This document shows, piece by piece, positions 25,334 through 34,025 of a stretch of 64,000 nt of DNA. Every line of letters begins with the position of its first letter. The first letter of the stretch is position 1. The notes under the pieces are model-generated. The model saw only the letters and a program-made list of their open reading frames with translations, was not told the DNA's origin and ran no database searches. This DNA comes from DASSUW01 sp963789005 (lineage in GTDB: Bacteria > Actinomycetota > Thermoleophilia > Solirubrobacterales > Solirubrobacteraceae). Position numbers and translations under genes: made by a program. Where the stretch lies: contig CAWBIZ010000005.1 of assembly GCA_963789005.1 (NCBI GenBank), positions 248,001-312,000 of the forward strand. The letters are read 5' to 3'.

Positions 25334-26431
25334 ATGGCCACAGTGTCCCGCACCCGCTTCACGCTCGACCGGCTGGAAGTCCCGATCGTCCAGGCCCCGC
25401 TGGCCGGCGGACCGTCCACGCCCGCGCTCGCGGCCGCCGTGGCCGAGGCCGGCGGGCTCGGGTTCCTCGCCGCCGGCTACAAGGCGCCGGAAACGCTGCG
25501 CGCCGACGTCGAGGCGCTGCGCGCGCTGACCGGGCGCCCGTTCGGCGTGAACCTGTTCGCTCCGCCCGGGCCGCCCGCCGACCCCGATGCCGTTGCTGAC
25601 TTCGCCGCGACCCTCGAGAGCGAGGCCGCCCGCTATGGGGCCGCGGTCGGCGAGCCGCGGCACGACGACGACGGCTGGGAGGCCAAGCTCGCGCTCGTCG
25701 CCTCCCTCGACGTCGCGGTTGTGTCGGTCGCCTTCGGCTGCCCACCGCCCGAGGTCGTCACGGCGCTGCACGAGGCGGGCTCAGCCGTCTGGGTCACGGT
25801 GACGACGCCCGCGGAGGCGGCCGAGGCCGCGCGGTCAGGCGTCGACGCGCTCGTCGTCCAGGGCGCTGAGGCCGGCGGCCATCGCGGGAGCTTCGACGAC
25901 GGCGCACCCGGCGAGATCGGCCTGCTCGCCCTGCTCCAGCTCGTGGGCGCCACCACGGACCTGCCGCTCGTCGCCACCGGCGGGATCGCGACCGGCCGCG
26001 CGGTCGCCGCCGTGCTCGCCCTCGGCGCCGCCGCGGCGCAGCTCGGCACCGCGTTCATGCTCTGCCCCGAGGCGGCCACCGCGCCCGCCCACCGCGCGGC
26101 GATCGAGGCCGAGACCCCGACGCAGCTCACGCGCGCGTTCACCGGGCGGCTCGCGCGTGGCATCGCCAACCGCTGGATGGCGGAGCACGACGCGCGCGCG
26201 CCGAGCGCGTACCCGGATGTGCACCACCTCGCGGCCGGCATCCGCGCCGCGGCGCGCGAGCGGGGCGATCCCGACGGCTTCAACCTGTGGGCGGGGCAGG
26301 CGCATGCGCTCGCCGAGGCCGTCCCCGCCGGCGAGCTCGTGCGCCGACTGGCGGCCGAGGCGCGAGCCGTGCTGCACGGTTCCGCCCAGCCGCAGGAGGG
26401 GCCTTTCGAGCCGCGAACCCCGGCTTCATGA
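25334..26431 (+). CDS. Nitronate monooxygenase-like FMN enzyme
   Basis: TIM-barrel flavoprotein of the NMO/2-nitropropane dioxygenase family (365 residues), expected to oxidise alkyl nitronates or a related substrate with FMN. Motifs: VPIVQAPLAGGPSTPALAAA, GFLAAGYKA, PFGVNLFAP, VQGAEAGGHRG (phosphate-binding), LPLVATGGIATGRAVAAVLA and LGTAFMLCPEA. ATG 25331, ATG 25334 and GTG 25343 are all possible starts. ATGA overlap with the following small gene. Confidence 0.88.
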   Translation: MATVSRTRFTLDRLEVPIVQAPLAGGPSTPALAAAVAEAGGLGFLAAGYKAPETLRADVEALRALTGRPFGVNLFAPPGPPADPDAVADFAATLESEAARYGAAVGEPRHDDDGWEAKLALVASLDVAVVSVAFGCPPPEVVTALHEAGSAVWVTVTTPAEAAEAARSGVDALVVQGAEAGGHRGSFDDGAPGEIGLLALLQLVGATTDLPLVATGGIATGRAVAAVLALGAAAAQLGTAFMLCPEAATAPAHRAAIEAETPTQLTRAFTGRLARGIANRWMAEHDARAPSAYPDVHHLAAGIRAAARERGDPDGFNLWAGQAHALAEAVPAGELVRRLAAEARAVLHGSAQPQEGPFEPRTPAS

Positions 26432-26757
26432 GCGACTCGCACACCGAACCGCACGTGTCCGGGCACGAGCTGCGCGCGGCGCTCGCGCCGAACGGCCGCT
26501 CGCGTCCCAACCCACTGATGACCGCCGACCCGCCGCCCGCCTGGGAGTGGACGACGGACGAGCAGGTCGAGCTCGAGCAGCTGCGGGAGTCGGCGACCCG
26601 GCTGGAGGCCGAGGTCGAGCGGCTGCGCAGCGACGCCGCCGGCTCCCGCGCCCGCGAGCGCGAGCTGCACGACGGCCTCGTCCGGCTCGCCGACGCCCGC
26701 CGCCCGTGGCACCGGCGCGCCGTGCTCGAAGAGCTGACCACGCGCGGCCTGCTCTAA
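26428..26757 (+). CDS. Uncharacterised coiled-coil protein
   Basis: 109 residues, ATG overlapping the preceding stop (ATGA). The middle (EQVELEQLRESATRLEAEVE) is a heptad-type coiled coil of about 45 residues, preceded by a Pro-rich segment with WEW and followed by RRPWHRRAVLEELTTRG. No family recognised. Located between two flavin oxidoreductase genes in one transcription unit. Confidence 0.68.
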   Translation: MSDSHTEPHVSGHELRAALAPNGRSRPNPLMTADPPPAWEWTTDEQVELEQLRESATRLEAEVERLRSDAAGSRARERELHDGLVRLADARRPWHRRAVLEELTTRGLL

Positions 26758-26763
26758 GCCGTC

Positions 26764-27639
26764 ATGTCCCGGGTCGGCGTCCTCTTCCGGCCGGAATGGC
26801 CGCCCGAGGAGCTGCCGGCCTACGCGCGCGCCGCCGAGCGGGCCGGCTTCGCCGAGCTGTGGGTGGTCGAGGACTGCTTCCTGGCCGGCGGGCCGACGCT
26901 GGCCGTGGCGGCGCTCGCGGCCACCGAGCGGCTCGACGTCGGCATCGGGCTGCTGCCGGTGACGCTGCGCAACCCCGCGCTGGCGGCGATGGAGATCGCC
27001 GGCGCGGCCCGGATGAACCCGGGCCGGCTGACCGTCGCCTTCGGGCACGGGGTCGAGGCGTGGATGCGGCAGATCGGCGCCCGGCCGCCGAACCGGCTCG
27101 TGGCGCTCGAGGAGACCGTCGCCGCCGTGCGCGCGCTGCTCGCGGGCGAGACCGTGAGCGAGCACGGCGAGCACGTCACGCTCGACGACGTCAAGCTCGC
27201 CCACCCGCCCGACCCGCCGCCCGGCATCCTCGTCGGCACCACCGGCCCGCGCGGGATGGCGGTCGCCGGCCGCGTGGCCGACGGCGTGCTCCTGCCCGAG
27301 GGCGCCAGTCCCGCGGCCGTGCGCTGGGCGCGCGAAGCGGCCGCACCCGGCCGGCTGGTGACGTACGCGTGGCTGAGCCTCGACGGCGATCGCCACGCCG
27401 CGCTCGACGCCGTCCGGCCGATGCTCGAGCACTGGCTGAGCATGGGCCTGTACCCGCGGCTCGGCGAGCTCGCCGACGACCTGCGCTCGATCGCCGTCGT
27501 CGGGAACGCCGACGACTGCGCGCGGGCCGTCGAGGCGCTCTGGCAGGCGGGAGCCGACTCGGTCGTCCTCGTGCCCCGCCACGAGGACCACGACGAGCAG
27601 GTCGCGCGCTTCGCCGCCGACGTGCTGCCGCGGCTCTGA
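26764..27639 (+). CDS. LLM-class flavin-dependent oxidoreductase
   Basis: Luciferase-like TIM-barrel monooxygenase/reductase (291 residues) using FMN or F420. Family features: VLFRPEWPPEELPAYARAAE, ELWVVEDCFLAGG, ERLDVGIGLLPVTLRNPALA, GRLTVAFGHGV and LVGTTGPRGMAVAGRVADGV. The VEDCF and GHG motifs resemble F420-dependent members. It starts 6 bp after the coiled-coil gene and converges on the GH32 gene with both stop codons touching. Confidence 0.87.
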   Translation: MSRVGVLFRPEWPPEELPAYARAAERAGFAELWVVEDCFLAGGPTLAVAALAATERLDVGIGLLPVTLRNPALAAMEIAGAARMNPGRLTVAFGHGVEAWMRQIGARPPNRLVALEETVAAVRALLAGETVSEHGEHVTLDDVKLAHPPDPPPGILVGTTGPRGMAVAGRVADGVLLPEGASPAAVRWAREAAAPGRLVTYAWLSLDGDRHAALDAVRPMLEHWLSMGLYPRLGELADDLRSIAVVGNADDCARAVEALWQAGADSVVLVPRHEDHDEQVARFAADVLPRL

Positions 27640-30139
27640 CTACCGCCAGGCCGAGCGCAGCCTGCGGATCGTCAACCGCTCGAGCCCGACCCGTCCGCCC
27701 TCGGCGAACAGCCGCACCGCCCGGCTCGAGCTCGACGGGAACACCAGGTCGGTGATCACGCGCTGCCCGCTGAAGACCTCGACCGACGTGCGGTCGACGA
27801 GGATCCGCAGGCTGACCCGGCCGCGGCGCGCGAGGAGCGGCGCCCGCTGCACGCCCGCGAAGCCAAGGCTGAAGGTGCCGTCGCCGGCGCGCGTGCGGTC
27901 GACGAAGAGCTCCTGCGTGCCGGCGTCGTAGCCGACCACCGTCCGCTCCTCGCCGCCGGCGAGCACATGCAGGCCGAAGCGCGTGGCGTCGCGCAGCCGG
28001 AATGTCGCCTCGACGTCGAGCTTTCCGCCCCATGCGCCGGGCCCGGTCAGCCGCCACACGCCGGGGTCGACGACCCGCGACCCGAGGCGGTAGGCGCGCC
28101 CGGCACGCAGGCTGCTCACCTCGCCCACCGGCCGCTGGACGAGCTCGACGCCGGCGCGGGTCGCCCGCAAGCCGAGCTCACGCGGGACGCTCATGGCGCT
28201 CCGGCTCGCCGGCAGCGCGTGGGCGTACTCCCAGTTGCTCATCCACCCGATCATGATCCGGCCGCCGTCCGGGACGCCGTTCCAGGACACCGCCGCGTAG
28301 TAGTCGCGGCCGTAGTCGAGCCACCGCGGGCCGCCGTCGACAGAGCGGGCTCGTCGGCGAACACGATCTGGTCGGCGAGGATGTGGCCCCAGCCGCCGCT
28401 GTTGCGGTCGACGATCTGGATCTGCGCCTCCTTGCCCGCGAGGTCGCGGACGTCCCAGCCCACCCAGTCGAGCGCCTCGCTCTCCTTGCCGGACGCCGTG
28501 CGCACGACCTCGCCGCCGACGAGCAGGTTGACCGCCGTCTCGTCGGACGCGGATCCTCGCCGGCTCGTCGGCGAGCATGAAGTGGTCGGCGAGGATGTGG
28601 CCCCAGCCGCCGGCGTTGAGGTCGACGATCTCGAGCCGCGCCGTCCTGCCTGCGAGGTCCTCGACATCCCAGGCGACCCAGTTGAGCGTCTGCCGGTCTC
28701 GCGACCCGAGAGCGGTGCGCACGACCTGCCCGTCGACCACGAGGTCGACTGACGTGGCGTGCCGCGCCCGTAGTGCGGAGCCGCCGCGCGATCATGAAGT
28801 TCACGTACTCACGGGTGATGGTGAAGGTCGCGGCGAGACGATCTTGCCGCGTCGAGCGGATCGCCGTTGTTGCCGGCCGGCCCCGAAGAACGTGTCGACG
28901 CTCTGCTCGCCCGATCCGGCCCTCGCCGCCGCGGAACGGCTGCGTGCCCGCGAAGTCGCCGGTCGGCCTGCCAGCCCTCGGCCGTCGTACGTGCTCTCGA
29001 AGCCGCCGAACGAGGTCGCCCGGCGGTGGCGTGCCGTCGCCGGCCGCGGGGTCGTGCGCGTGCGGTCCGCCGCCGACGAGCAGGTTGATGTAGTCGCGCG
29101 TGATCCGGAAGGTGGGGGACGTCAGCGTGCCCCTGCGAGGCGTCGAAGTCGATGAAGCTGTTGACCAGCCGCTGTCCGGCGAAGCCGCGACACGGGCTGC
29201 TGGCCGGGCAGCGTGCCGCTGCGCCGGCCCGCTCGCCGAAGGCGGTGCCGGTCGTCGCCCACGCGCCGTAGTCCGCGGCCTCGAAATCCTCGAACACGTC
29301 GCCCGCGGGCGGCGTGTAGGGCCGAGTCGGCCGCGAAGTGCGTGCCGTCGAACCCGCCGAGGAAATACTGCGTGCCCGAGCCGCCGGCGATCGCGCCGGG
29401 GTTGAGGCTGACGACGAGCACCCATTCGCTGCCGTCGCCGCACGGAGCGGGAAGAGGTCCGGGCACTCCCAGACGTCGCCCACGGCGCCTGCCGGCGCGA
29501 AATCGCTGAGGTGCGTCCACGTACTGGAGATCGGCGGAGGCGTAGATCGCGACCGTCCTACGGACAGCCTTGACGACCACCATCCTCCACTCGCCCGCGG
29601 GCTCGTGCCAGAAGACCTTAGGATCGCGGAACTCGCTCGGCGTCTCGCAGCACCGGGTTGCCCGCGTACTTTGTCCACGTGCGGCCGCGATCGGTGCTGT
29701 ACGCCAGCGACTGCGCCTGCTCGTCGGATACGCGCTCGTGTAGATCGCGACCAGCGGCGGCTCGCTTCCCGTGCCGAACCCGCTGGTGTTGCTGTGGTCG
29801 ACAACCGCGCTGCCGGAGAAGATCGCCTCGTCGCCCTCGGCTGCGATCGCCACCGGGAGCTGCTCCCAGCGCACCAGGTCGCGGCTCACGGCATGCCCCC
29901 ACGAGATGTTGCCCCACTCGGCCCCGAACGGGTTGTGCTGGTAGAAGAGGTGGTACTCGCCGTCGAAGTAGACGAGCCCGTTCGGGTCGTTGACCCAGTT
30001 CAAGGCGAGCGTGAAGTGGAACTGCGGCCGAAACGGCTCGCGGTACGGTCGGCTCCTGCGCGTGCGCCGCGGACGCGCCGCTGGCTGCCAGCGCGAGCCA
30101 ACCGAGCGCCGTCGCCAGGATGCGGGTATGCCTGCTCAT
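27640..30139 (-). pseudogene. Secreted GH32 beta-fructosidase (levanase/invertase type), multiply frameshifted
   Basis: A fructan hydrolase split among three frames. Start ATG 30139, with GGGAGG upstream, gives a signal peptide (ILATALGWLALAASGASA). The catalytic NDPNG nucleophile is in LNWVNDPNGLVYFDGEYHLF, RDP in SEFRDPKVFWHE, and ECPDLF in GDVWECPDLFPL. Then come two or three copies of a beta-sandwich module (VNLLVGG, then GGWGHILADQIVF), the end of the propeller (DYYAAVSWNGVPDGG) and an intact C-terminal beta-sandwich. Frame changes fall near 30050, 29730, 29645, 29520, 29450, 29325, several in 29250-28750, 28555 and 28345. Motifs are otherwise well kept, so sequencing or assembly error is as likely as true decay. 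Controlled by the LacI operators upstream. Confidence 0.85.
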
Positions 30140-30173
30140 GCGTTTCCTCCCCCTACACGAATCTGGTGGGAGA

Positions 30174-30202
30174 ACCATATGCGAACGTTTTCAGATTCGC
30201 AA
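30174..30202 (-). promoter_or_regulatory. GH32 promoter with LacI operator in the spacer
   Basis: On the minus strand, -35 TTGCGA (30202-30197) is followed by 17 bp and -10 TATGGT (30179-30174). The spacer contains GAAAACGTTCGC (30192-30181), a LacI/GalR-type dyad around a central CG, so a bound repressor would block polymerase. A GGGAGG ribosome site follows near 30145-30151. Confidence 0.6.
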
Positions 30203-30234
30203 GAGACGTGTCATAAAGAAAACTGCCGAGGCGA

Positions 30235-30246
30235 GAAAACGTTTAC
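30235..30246. promoter_or_regulatory. Second LacI-type operator upstream of GH32
   Basis: GAAAACGTTTAC, the same AAACGTTT-type core as the site at 30181-30192, 54 bp away centre to centre (about five helical turns). It lies 7 bp beyond the lacI stop codon. Two sites on one face could allow looping. Inferred from repeated sequence only. Confidence 0.55.
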
Positions 30247-30252
30247 TGACCT

Positions 30253-31272
30253 TTAGGCCGCGGGAAGCTCGCCGGATCCGCGCTGGATCAGCGGGGTCGG
30301 CAGCACGCGCTGCCTCGACGGCCCGGCGTAGCCGTCGAGGCGCGAGAACACGAGCTCGGCGGCCTCGCGCCCGATGCGATACGGATCCTGGGCAACGACG
30401 GTCACGCCCGGCTCGATCACGTCGGCGAGGAGCACGTCGTCGAACCCGACGAGGGCGATCGAGTGCTGCAGCCCCATCTCGTGGAGCGTCCGCAGCGCTC
30501 CGAGCGTGATCAGGTTCTGCGAAGTGAAGAGCGCGGTCGGCGGCTCGGAGGCGGAGAGCAGGCGGCGCGTCGTCTCCTCCGCGTCGGTCGCCCGGAAAGC
30601 CGGATGTGCGATCAGCCGCGGGTCCTCCTCTATGGCGTGGGCCGCCAGTGCCTCGCGGTAGCCGCGCAGGCGCTCGGTGGCCGTGTGGACCTCAGGCTGG
30701 TCACCGAGGAAGCCGATCCGCCGGTGGCCGGCCGCGATCAGGTGCGCCACGGCCGTCCGCGCGCCGCCGACGTTGTCGCTGACCACGACGTCGGCGTCGA
30801 GGAATGGGGGAGGTCGATCGATGAACACGAGGGCGATCCCGGCCTCGACCTCGCGTGCGAGGTAACTGTGGTCGCTCGAGGTCGGCGCCACGACCAGGCC
30901 GTCGACGCGGCGTGCGAGCAGCGCCTCGAGCAGCTCCCTCTCACGCGCGGGCTCCTCGTCCGAGCTGCCCGCGAAGGTGAGGACCGAGCGCTCTCGGGCT
31001 ACGTCCTCGACGCCGCGGTGAACGGCAGAGAAGAACGGGTTCGAGACGTCCTCAAAGACCAGGCCGACCGTGGCCGACAGCCCGTCGGCGCGCCGCAGGT
31101 TGCGGGCCGCGAGGTTGTGCCGGTAGCCGAGCATCTCGACGGCCTGCTCGACCCGCTCGGCCAGCTCCGGCGCCACCGGCGGGCTGCCGTTGACCACGCG
31201 CGAGACCGTGCTGAGGCTGACACCGGCGAGCGACGCGACGTCGCGCATCGTCGCTCGCCGGAGACGGTCCAC
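30253..31272 (-). CDS. LacI-family transcriptional regulator
   Basis: Sugar-responsive repressor (339 residues, GTG start). HTH: ATMRDVASLAGVSLSTVSRV, then hinge helix LAARNLRRADG. Periplasmic-binding-protein-like effector domain from about 65 (TVGLVFEDVSNPFFSAVHRG; GFDDVLLADVIEPGVTVV). It lies between the sugar-binding lipoprotein gene (13 bp upstream) and GH32, and three matching dyads (30181, 30235, 32352) flank the locus, so it most likely controls these genes and itself. The effector is probably fructose or a fructan product, by association with GH32. Confidence 0.92.
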   Translation of the reverse strand: MDRLRRATMRDVASLAGVSLSTVSRVVNGSPPVAPELAERVEQAVEMLGYRHNLAARNLRRADGLSATVGLVFEDVSNPFFSAVHRGVEDVARERSVLTFAGSSDEEPARERELLEALLARRVDGLVVAPTSSDHSYLAREVEAGIALVFIDRPPPFLDADVVVSDNVGGARTAVAHLIAAGHRRIGFLGDQPEVHTATERLRGYREALAAHAIEEDPRLIAHPAFRATDAEETTRRLLSASEPPTALFTSQNLITLGALRTLHEMGLQHSIALVGFDDVLLADVIEPGVTVVAQDPYRIGREAAELVFSRLDGYAGPSRQRVLPTPLIQRGSGELPAA

Positions 31273-31285
31273 GTGCAGGAGTCTG

Positions 31286-32323
31286 TCAGCCCCAGCAGTT
31301 CTCTTCGCCGTAGGCCGGGTCCTTGGACTCGACGCCCTCGGCGGGGTCCTTGGCGATCAGCTCGACGCCGGTGTCCAGATACCCCGAGGGCTTCTCGCCG
31401 CCGCGAACCGCGGCGGCCACCTTCTCGACCCCGAGCTGCGCCATCTTGAGCGGGTACTGCTGGCTGGTGGCGTCGATCACGCCGGTCTTGATGCCGCGGC
31501 TGATCGCGTCACAGCCGCCGTCGACCGACACGAGGATGAAGTCATCGGGCTTCTTGCCGGCCGCCTTGAGGGCGTTCGCGCCGCCGAACCCGGAGGGCTC
31601 GTTGATCGAGTAGATCACGTTGACGTCGGGATCCTTCTGCAGCAGCGTCTCCATCGCCGCCTGGCCCTTCGCGGTGTCGCCCAGCGTGGGAGCGGCGCCG
31701 ACGATCGCCGGGTCGCCCTCCTCGATCCCGAAGCCCTTCAGGAAGCCGTCATGGCGCAGCTGCCCGACGGTGATCCCGGGCGCGAGGTCGAGCATCGCGA
31801 TCTTCGGCTCGATCCCCAGCTCCTCGACCTTGGCCTTGGCGTACTGGCCGATCAACTCACCGGCCTTGAGGTTGTCGGTCGCGAACAGCGCGTCAGCGGC
31901 CTCCTCGGGGTCGGTCGGCGTGTCGAGCGCGATCACGATCACGCCCGCCGCGCGCGCCTTCTCGATCGCGGGCACGACGGCCTTTGAGTCGGCCGGCACC
32001 AGCAGGATGCCCTTCGCGCCCTGCGTCGTCATGTTCTCGAGCGCCGTCACCTGGCTGGCGTTGTCGGTGTCCGACTTGCCCGACGCGGTGAGCAGCTTCA
32101 CGTTCTCCTTCTCGGCCGCGGCCTGCGCGCCCTCCTTCATCTTCACGAAGAACGGATTCGACTCCGTCTTGGTGATCAGCCCGACGGTGACCTCTTCCTC
32201 ACCACCACCGCTCGCGCCGCCGCCGCCACCACCGCCCTCGTCGTCGTCACCGCACGCGGCGAGACCAAAGGCCAGCAGAGCAGACAGCAGAACCGCCGAC
32301 ACGACGTGCCAGGTCCTCGACAT
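31286..32323 (-). CDS. Sugar ABC transporter substrate-binding lipoprotein (RbsB type)
   Basis: Extracellular binding protein (345 residues). Signal peptide with lipobox LAAC at about 20-23, then a Gly/Glu-rich linker and a Peripla_BP_4 domain: VGLITKTESNPFFVKMKEGA, GILLVPADSKAVVPAIEKA, YSINEPSGFGGANALKAAG, ILVSVDGGCDAISRGI. ATG 32323 is chosen because GGAGGGG precedes it; TTG 32338 is upstream in frame. No permease or ATPase gene is adjacent, so it must use components encoded elsewhere. By position with lacI and GH32 the ligand is probably fructose or a fructo-oligosaccharide. Confidence 0.9.
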   Translation of the reverse strand: MSRTWHVVSAVLLSALLAFGLAACGDDDEGGGGGGGASGGGEEEVTVGLITKTESNPFFVKMKEGAQAAAEKENVKLLTASGKSDTDNASQVTALENMTTQGAKGILLVPADSKAVVPAIEKARAAGVIVIALDTPTDPEEAADALFATDNLKAGELIGQYAKAKVEELGIEPKIAMLDLAPGITVGQLRHDGFLKGFGIEEGDPAIVGAAPTLGDTAKGQAAMETLLQKDPDVNVIYSINEPSGFGGANALKAAGKKPDDFILVSVDGGCDAISRGIKTGVIDATSQQYPLKMAQLGVEKVAAAVRGGEKPSGYLDTGVELIAKDPAEGVESKDPAYGEENCWG

Positions 32324-32351
32324 CAGGGTCCCCTCCAATCAAAGTATCACT

Positions 32352-32391
32352 GAGAACGTTTTCTACGGTAGGACATTAGCGGTCTTGTCAA
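32352..32391 (-). promoter_or_regulatory. Promoter region with LacI operator upstream of the binding-protein gene
   Basis: A perfect TTGACA lies at 32391-32386 on the minus strand; the -10 is weak (CCGTAG at 17 bp). Immediately downstream is GAAAACGTTCTC (32363-32352), matching the two operators near GH32. The sequence is visibly more AT-rich than its surroundings. Confidence 0.55.
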
Positions 32392-32400
32392 GCCGTGGCC

Positions 32401-33636
32401 TCAGAACGCGTTGTCGAGCGCCGTTCGGAGCCACGGGAGCGCGCGCATCGCGGCGACGAGCGCCGGCGCCGGCCCGGCGGGGCCCTCGGGGACGAGGCGC
32501 ACGATCCGCCCGGACGTCCACAGGCTCACGTAGAGCGCGCCGTCCGGGCCGAGGGCGAGCCCCAGCGGCTCCTGCAGCCCGAACCCGCGGGCGAGCCGGA
32601 GGGCGCGCGGACGCCCGCGGAGCGGGATCCGCAGCACGTCGCCGCCCGACGGGTTGGCCTCGAACGACGAGCCGAAGCGCGCGACGAACGCGCTCGGCCC
32701 CCAGCGCCCGAACGACCGCGCGGCCGCCATCGCTCCCGGCGCCGAGTGCGCGCGCAGCCGCACGATCGGGTCGACGGCGTCGCGGCACGGCGCCCCGCCC
32801 TGGCCCCAGCACTCCGGGAACCCGTACCAGCGGGCGGGCCCGCGGGTCCGGACGAGGTTGATCTCCTCGGGCGGCGTCCGCAGCCCGAGGTCGTCGCGCC
32901 CGTGCTCGGCGACCAGCAGCCGGCTCGTCCCGGGGACGAACGCGAGGCCGTACGGGTTGCGCAGCCCGGTCGCCTCGACGCGCACCGGGCCGCCGCGCGG
33001 CCGGAAGGAGACGACGGTCGCCGACAGGCGGCGGCTCGAGCGCCGGGCGTCGTGGTCGCTCCCGACGCCGAGGTAGAGCCGGCCGTCCGGCCCGGCGGCG
33101 AGCGAGTCGACGCGGTGGCGGCCGGTGGGGAGTCCGTCGACGACGAGCCGCCGGCGCTGGAAGCGTCTGCCGTCGAAGCGCGAGAACGCGATCACACGCC
33201 CGGTGTGCCGGGGGGCGACGGTGCGATTCGGCACGACGTGGCTGACGTACAGCTCGCCGCGGTGCCAGAGCAGGCCGAGGGCGCTGAACAGGCCGCGCAC
33301 GACCTGCCGCGGCCGCCCCCGGCGCGGCACGAGCCACACGCCGTCGGAGCCCTCGGCGACGAACCCCGCAGACGTCGCCCAGAGGCGCCCGCGCCCATCG
33401 AAGGCGAGGTTCGAGGGATGCGGGACGCCGCGCGCGAAGCCCTTGGCCTGTACGCCGTCGACCGTCCGGATCTGCGCGCCGGCCGGCGCGGCGACGATCG
33501 CTAGGGCGACGAGGACGGCGATGGCGAGCGCGCGGCGGATGGCTTCATTGTCGCCATCGCGTCGAACGTCGCGCGCTGCGCGTCCTGCAGATGCGCCGCG
33601 AAGTACGTCTCGATGCCGCGGGCGTAGATCGGCCAC
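32401..33636 (-). CDS. PQQ-dependent sugar dehydrogenase-like (sGDH/sorbosone dehydrogenase family) beta-propeller
   Basis: Secreted six-blade propeller related to soluble glucose dehydrogenase. Motifs: VPHPSNLAFDGRGRLWATSA, GLRNPYGLAFVPGTSRLLVA, EHGRDDLG, PPEEINLVRT, ARWYGFPECWGQG and GFGLQEPLGLALGPDGALYV. A signal sequence (IRRALAIAVLVALAIVAA) is in frame, but the only start codon upstream is GTG 33636, which overlaps marR by 136 bp. ATG 33548, in the marR frame, would give MK then the signal peptide if one base were added near 33540, so a frameshift at the start is likely. Activity with PQQ is inferred only. Confidence 0.75.
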   Translation of the reverse strand: MADLRPRHRDVLRGASAGRAARDVRRDGDNEAIRRALAIAVLVALAIVAAPAGAQIRTVDGVQAKGFARGVPHPSNLAFDGRGRLWATSAGFVAEGSDGVWLVPRRGRPRQVVRGLFSALGLLWHRGELYVSHVVPNRTVAPRHTGRVIAFSRFDGRRFQRRRLVVDGLPTGRHRVDSLAAGPDGRLYLGVGSDHDARRSSRRLSATVVSFRPRGGPVRVEATGLRNPYGLAFVPGTSRLLVAEHGRDDLGLRTPPEEINLVRTRGPARWYGFPECWGQGGAPCRDAVDPIVRLRAHSAPGAMAAARSFGRWGPSAFVARFGSSFEANPSGGDVLRIPLRGRPRALRLARGFGLQEPLGLALGPDGALYVSLWTSGRIVRLVPEGPAGPAPALVAAMRALPWLRTALDNAF

Positions 33637-33959
33637 ATCCGCCGCAGCAGGTCGCGGCCGGCGTCGGTGAGCACGACCTGCAGCGCGCGCCGGTCCGCCG
33701 GGTCCGGCTCGCGCCGGACAAGCCGCTCGCGCTCCAGCCGGTCGACGAAGCGGCTCATGCCCGTCGGGCTGAGCACGACCGCGCCCGCGAGCTCGTTCAC
33801 GCGCAGGCTGCCGCCGGGCGCCTCGTGCAGCGCCCACAGCGCGTCGTACCAGCTCAGGTCAGGGAGCCCGGCGGCCGCCAGGTCGCGGCCGATCGCGCGC
33901 GTCACCCGCGCGTGGGCGTTCAGGAAGGACCGCCACGTGGCGAGAGCGTCGTCGTCCAT
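33501..33959 (-). CDS. MarR-family transcriptional regulator
   Basis: Winged-helix dimeric repressor (152 residues from ATG 33959). DNA-binding part: LSWYDALWALHEAPGGSLRV, NELAGAVVLSPTGMSRFVDR, LERERLVRREPDPADRRALQ, the recognition helix and wing with the DxRxxx signature. The last 15 residues (KPSAARSPSPSSSP) are low-complexity and read through the beginning of the sugar dehydrogenase-like gene. Divergent from the SDR gene across a perfect dyad, which it probably binds. Confidence 0.9.
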   Translation of the reverse strand: MDDDALATWRSFLNAHARVTRAIGRDLAAAGLPDLSWYDALWALHEAPGGSLRVNELAGAVVLSPTGMSRFVDRLERERLVRREPDPADRRALQVVLTDAGRDLLRRMWPIYARGIETYFAAHLQDAQRATFDAMATMKPSAARSPSPSSSP

Positions 33960-33970
33960 CGCGCCTAGAT

Positions 33971-34006
33971 TACTGCACTTGCAGTAGATGCAGACGCATG
34001 TATAAT
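33971..34006 (+). promoter_or_regulatory. MarR operator and SDR promoter
   Basis: 33971-33986 is TACTGCA-CT-TGCAGTA, a perfect 7+7 inverted repeat. Overlapping it is TTGCAG (33979-33984), then 16 bp, then a consensus TATAAT at 34001-34006. A MarR dimer on the dyad would cover the -35. ATG 34026 is then 20 bp after the -10, while the ATGs at 34005 and 34008 overlap or abut the -10 hexamer and cannot be the main start. Confidence 0.72.
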
Positions 34007-34025
34007 GATGCGCATGCACCTATTC

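Noticed and set aside
24730..25599. 289-codon frame starting inside the repeat element
   Set aside because: It overlaps the real VOC and nitronate monooxygenase genes and has no domain signature.
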